Of a stretch of DNA of 64,000 bases, positions 62,466-64,000 are shown piece by piece; positions within the stretch are counted from its first letter, which is position 1; each line of letters starts with the position of its first letter. The stretch comes from Oceanobacter sp045430275 (GTDB lineage Bacteria > Pseudomonadota > Gammaproteobacteria > Pseudomonadales > Oceanobacteraceae). The notes under the pieces are model-generated. The model ran no database searches, had not been told where the DNA came from, and saw only the letters and a list, made by a program, of their open reading frames with translations. The position numbers and the translations under genes are program-made. The stretch spans positions 1 through 64,000 of the forward strand of contig JAILXU010000008.1 of NCBI GenBank assembly GCA_045430275.1. Direction: 5' to 3'.

Positions 62466-62800
62466 GCATGGATTGTTTGTTAACCCTGTCGTTACCACCG
62501 GCTCAGGAAGCTCTTTTGACCGACTGGCTGTTTGAGCAGGGGTTTGCAGGCTTCAGCTCCTGGCAAGGGTGGGGGCACACCAGCGACCCGAGCAAGATGA
62601 CCTTGCGGGAGCAAATTCAGGGTAAGGAAAACCGGGTGTTTGTGGCCCTGCATCTGGAATCCACCCAGGCGGATCGTTTGCTTCATACGTTATCAGCCTG
62701 TTATCCGCATCTGAATGTGCATTTCTGGACTCAGCCTGTGATGAAAGCAGGTTCTCTTCAGGACATTGGTGAAGCAGGCAACAGTTTGGATGGTGACTGA
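62462..62800 (+). CDS. DUF3240 family protein
   Basis: 112 aa, soluble, opening with MDCLLTLSLPPAQEALLTDWL, then GFSSWQGWGH and QIQGKENRVFVALHL. DUF3240 proteins, of ferredoxin-like PII-type fold by prediction, are regularly encoded directly after heavy-metal RND pumps; the biochemical role is unknown, with metal sensing or regulation of the pump possible. ATG overlaps the pump stop (ATGA), so they are translated together. Confidence 0.85.
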   Translation: MSMDCLLTLSLPPAQEALLTDWLFEQGFAGFSSWQGWGHTSDPSKMTLREQIQGKENRVFVALHLESTQADRLLHTLSACYPHLNVHFWTQPVMKAGSLQDIGEAGNSLDGD

Positions 62801-62835
62801 GAAGCTTGGCGCAGTCGCCGCCATGGCGGCTGTCT

Positions 62836-64000
62836 CTAGCGGGGCAGCCGCACCTCCACTTCCAGACCACCCAGACGTTCGCTGCGGCCAAAAACAAGCG
62901 TGCCCTGATATTGACTGATGATGTCGGCCACAATGGCCAGCCCCAGTCCGTGCCCTTCGGTCTGTTCATCCAGTCGCAAGCCGGGGCGATGCAAGCACTC
63001 AAGCTGTTGCTTTGGCACACCGGGGCCGTCGTCTTCCATGCGAATGATCAGGTCGCCATCGGCATGGGTCAGTGATACCTGAATCTCACTGGCGGCCCAT
63101 TTGCAGCCGTTGTCCAGCAGATTGCCGAGCATTTCAAACATGTCTTCTCGGTCGCTGGGGTATTGGGTTGGATCGGTTTCCGATAAATGAATGGTGATCC
63201 GGGGATACAGTTTGGTCATTCCCGAGATTAATTCCTGCAGCAGACTGTGCAGATCCAGTTGTGCCGCCTGGCTCATCATCCCAGCGATGCGGGCTCGTTT
63301 CATTTCATTATCAATCAGCTGATTGATGCGCTGAATCTGTGCTTTGGCTTCATTCAGTGTGGCGGTATCGCCTTGCAGGTCATCCAGCCGGTTGTTCAGA
63401 ATGGCGAGGGGCGTTTTCAGTGAGTGGGACAGGTTGCCACTGGCCAGTCGGGCGCGTATCAGACGTTCTTGCATGCGTGCCCCCAGTTGATTGATTTCGT
63501 CCACCAGAGGGGCAAGCTCTTTCATATCCGGGGCATCAAGTCGGTCAATTTCTTGTCGTCCGAGCTTGCGCAGCGCATCTTGCGTGGCCGAAAAGGGCAG
63601 CAGCAGTGCGTGCGTGTGGTGACGCTGCCAGGTGAAAACCAGCCACATGGCGGCCAGTAGAAGCAGCATCAGATTCAGGAATGCCTGACCAAACACACTC
63701 AGGATGGGCATCATATCTTCTGCAATGCGCAGCTCGATGTCCTGATGTTGAATGCGCAGGGTCTGGGTCAGAACGTAAAGGTGCTCGTCGGAATGCGCGG
63801 CGTGCCAGCTCCAGTGTTCCTCGTGCCGAGCCTCTGGCCGTGTTTCTGACTGTGTGTCTGGAAGGTCGAGCTTCAACAGCGACGGTGATGAGATCACCTG
63901 ATCTCGCCAGCGTAACTGGAAGTAATGACCGGACAAGGGCGCTACAAAGATGGGCGGCAGGATGTTTTGATGAAGATCCAGCTTGCCGTCATCCCAGTGC
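62836..64000 (-). CDS. sensor histidine kinase, PhoQ-like (5' end outside window)
   Basis: At least 388 residues; the frame stays open to the right edge, and no good start is inside the window. From the N-side: periplasmic sensor part with GHYFQLRWRDQVI, a TM (about 115 residues later, FLNLMLLLLAAMWLVF), HAMP linker, H-box SHSLKTPLAILNNRL with phospho-acceptor His (the SLKTPLA form is typical of PhoQ-like kinases), N-box GNLLDNGCKWA, and G-boxes EDDGPGVP and GHGLGLAIV. Convergent with the efflux operon; its response regulator is probably just beyond 64000. May sense metals or divalent cations. Confidence 0.88.
   Translation of the reverse strand, partial: HWDDGKLDLHQNILPPIFVAPLSGHYFQLRWRDQVISSPSLLKLDLPDTQSETRPEARHEEHWSWHAAHSDEHLYVLTQTLRIQHQDIELRIAEDMMPILSVFGQAFLNLMLLLLAAMWLVFTWQRHHTHALLLPFSATQDALRKLGRQEIDRLDAPDMKELAPLVDEINQLGARMQERLIRARLASGNLSHSLKTPLAILNNRLDDLQGDTATLNEAKAQIQRINQLIDNEMKRARIAGMMSQAAQLDLHSLLQELISGMTKLYPRITIHLSETDPTQYPSDREDMFEMLGNLLDNGCKWAASEIQVSLTHADGDLIIRMEDDGPGVPKQQLECLHRPGLRLDEQTEGHGLGLAIVADIISQYQGTLVFGRSERLGGLEVEVRLPR

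Noticed and set aside
1..64000. CRISPR arrays, rRNA genes, insertion sequences
   Set aside because: No regularly spaced repeats, rRNA-like sequence or transposase frames were seen anywhere in the window.

Overview
The window is a continuous piece of a gammaproteobacterial chromosome of moderate GC, densely coded on both strands. The gene order is close to that known from Pseudomonas and marine Oceanospirillales-type bacteria: lol / comEC / exbBD / msbA / lpxK / ycaR / ptpA / murB, then lpxH-ppiB / glnS-cysS / folD / tRNA / tig-clpPX-lon-hupB-ppiD, then etfDH / etfBA. I cannot name the genus; an aerobic, LPS-bearing, probably aquatic gammaproteobacterium is the best reading.

Layout. 1-349: tail of an unidentified gene. 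368-2327: agmatine to putrescine pathway (aguA-aguB, minus strand). 2515-4450: lipoprotein export (one LolC/LolE-type permease plus LolD, no separate lolE). 4652-6917: AT-richer type II restriction-modification island (Eco29kI-like GIY-YIG endonuclease, C5-cytosine methyltransferase, small conserved protein). 7132-15739: DUF2062 gene, then a plus-strand run comEC, exbB, exbD, msbA, lpxK, ycaR, ptpA, murB with many 1-4 base overlaps, serving DNA uptake, TonB/Tol-type energisation, lipid A export and synthesis and peptidoglycan precursors; the usual kdsB is missing from this run. 15731-21176: lpxH-ppiB, glnS-cysS, folD. 21332-21686: strong promoter and tRNA-Pro, tRNA-Arg, tRNA-His. 21687-22539: heptanucleotide repeat tract and a lone DUF1353 gene. 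22728-31199: protein quality control (tig, clpP, clpX, lon, hupB, ppiD). 31276-34938: electron-transfer flavoprotein and its quinone oxidoreductase. 35055-44115: UDP-glucose dehydrogenase followed at once by type II secretion genes gspE to gspM, without C, D, N or O. 44284-45639: glutathione reductase.

45726-53942 looks like accessory DNA: a KfrA-like coiled-coil DNA-binding protein (a family best known from plasmids), a CzcCBA-type heavy-metal efflux operon with a small Cys/His-rich leader gene, and a lone tyrosine recombinase. It is followed by rapA (minus strand) and a second, different heavy-metal RND operon (outer-membrane factor, fusion protein, pump, DUF3240 protein), with a convergent sensor kinase whose 5' end lies beyond the window.

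I found no CRISPR array, rRNA, insertion sequence or complete prophage. The points most worth a second look are the RM island together with an apparent scarcity of its predicted site CCGCGG in the whole window, the LolF-like single permease, the missing kdsB, the (CTTCTCT)6 repeat next to the DUF1353 gene, the inverted-repeat and hairpin arrangement in front of etfB, and the KfrA/czc/recombinase block. None of these amounts to a clearly new system from sequence alone.
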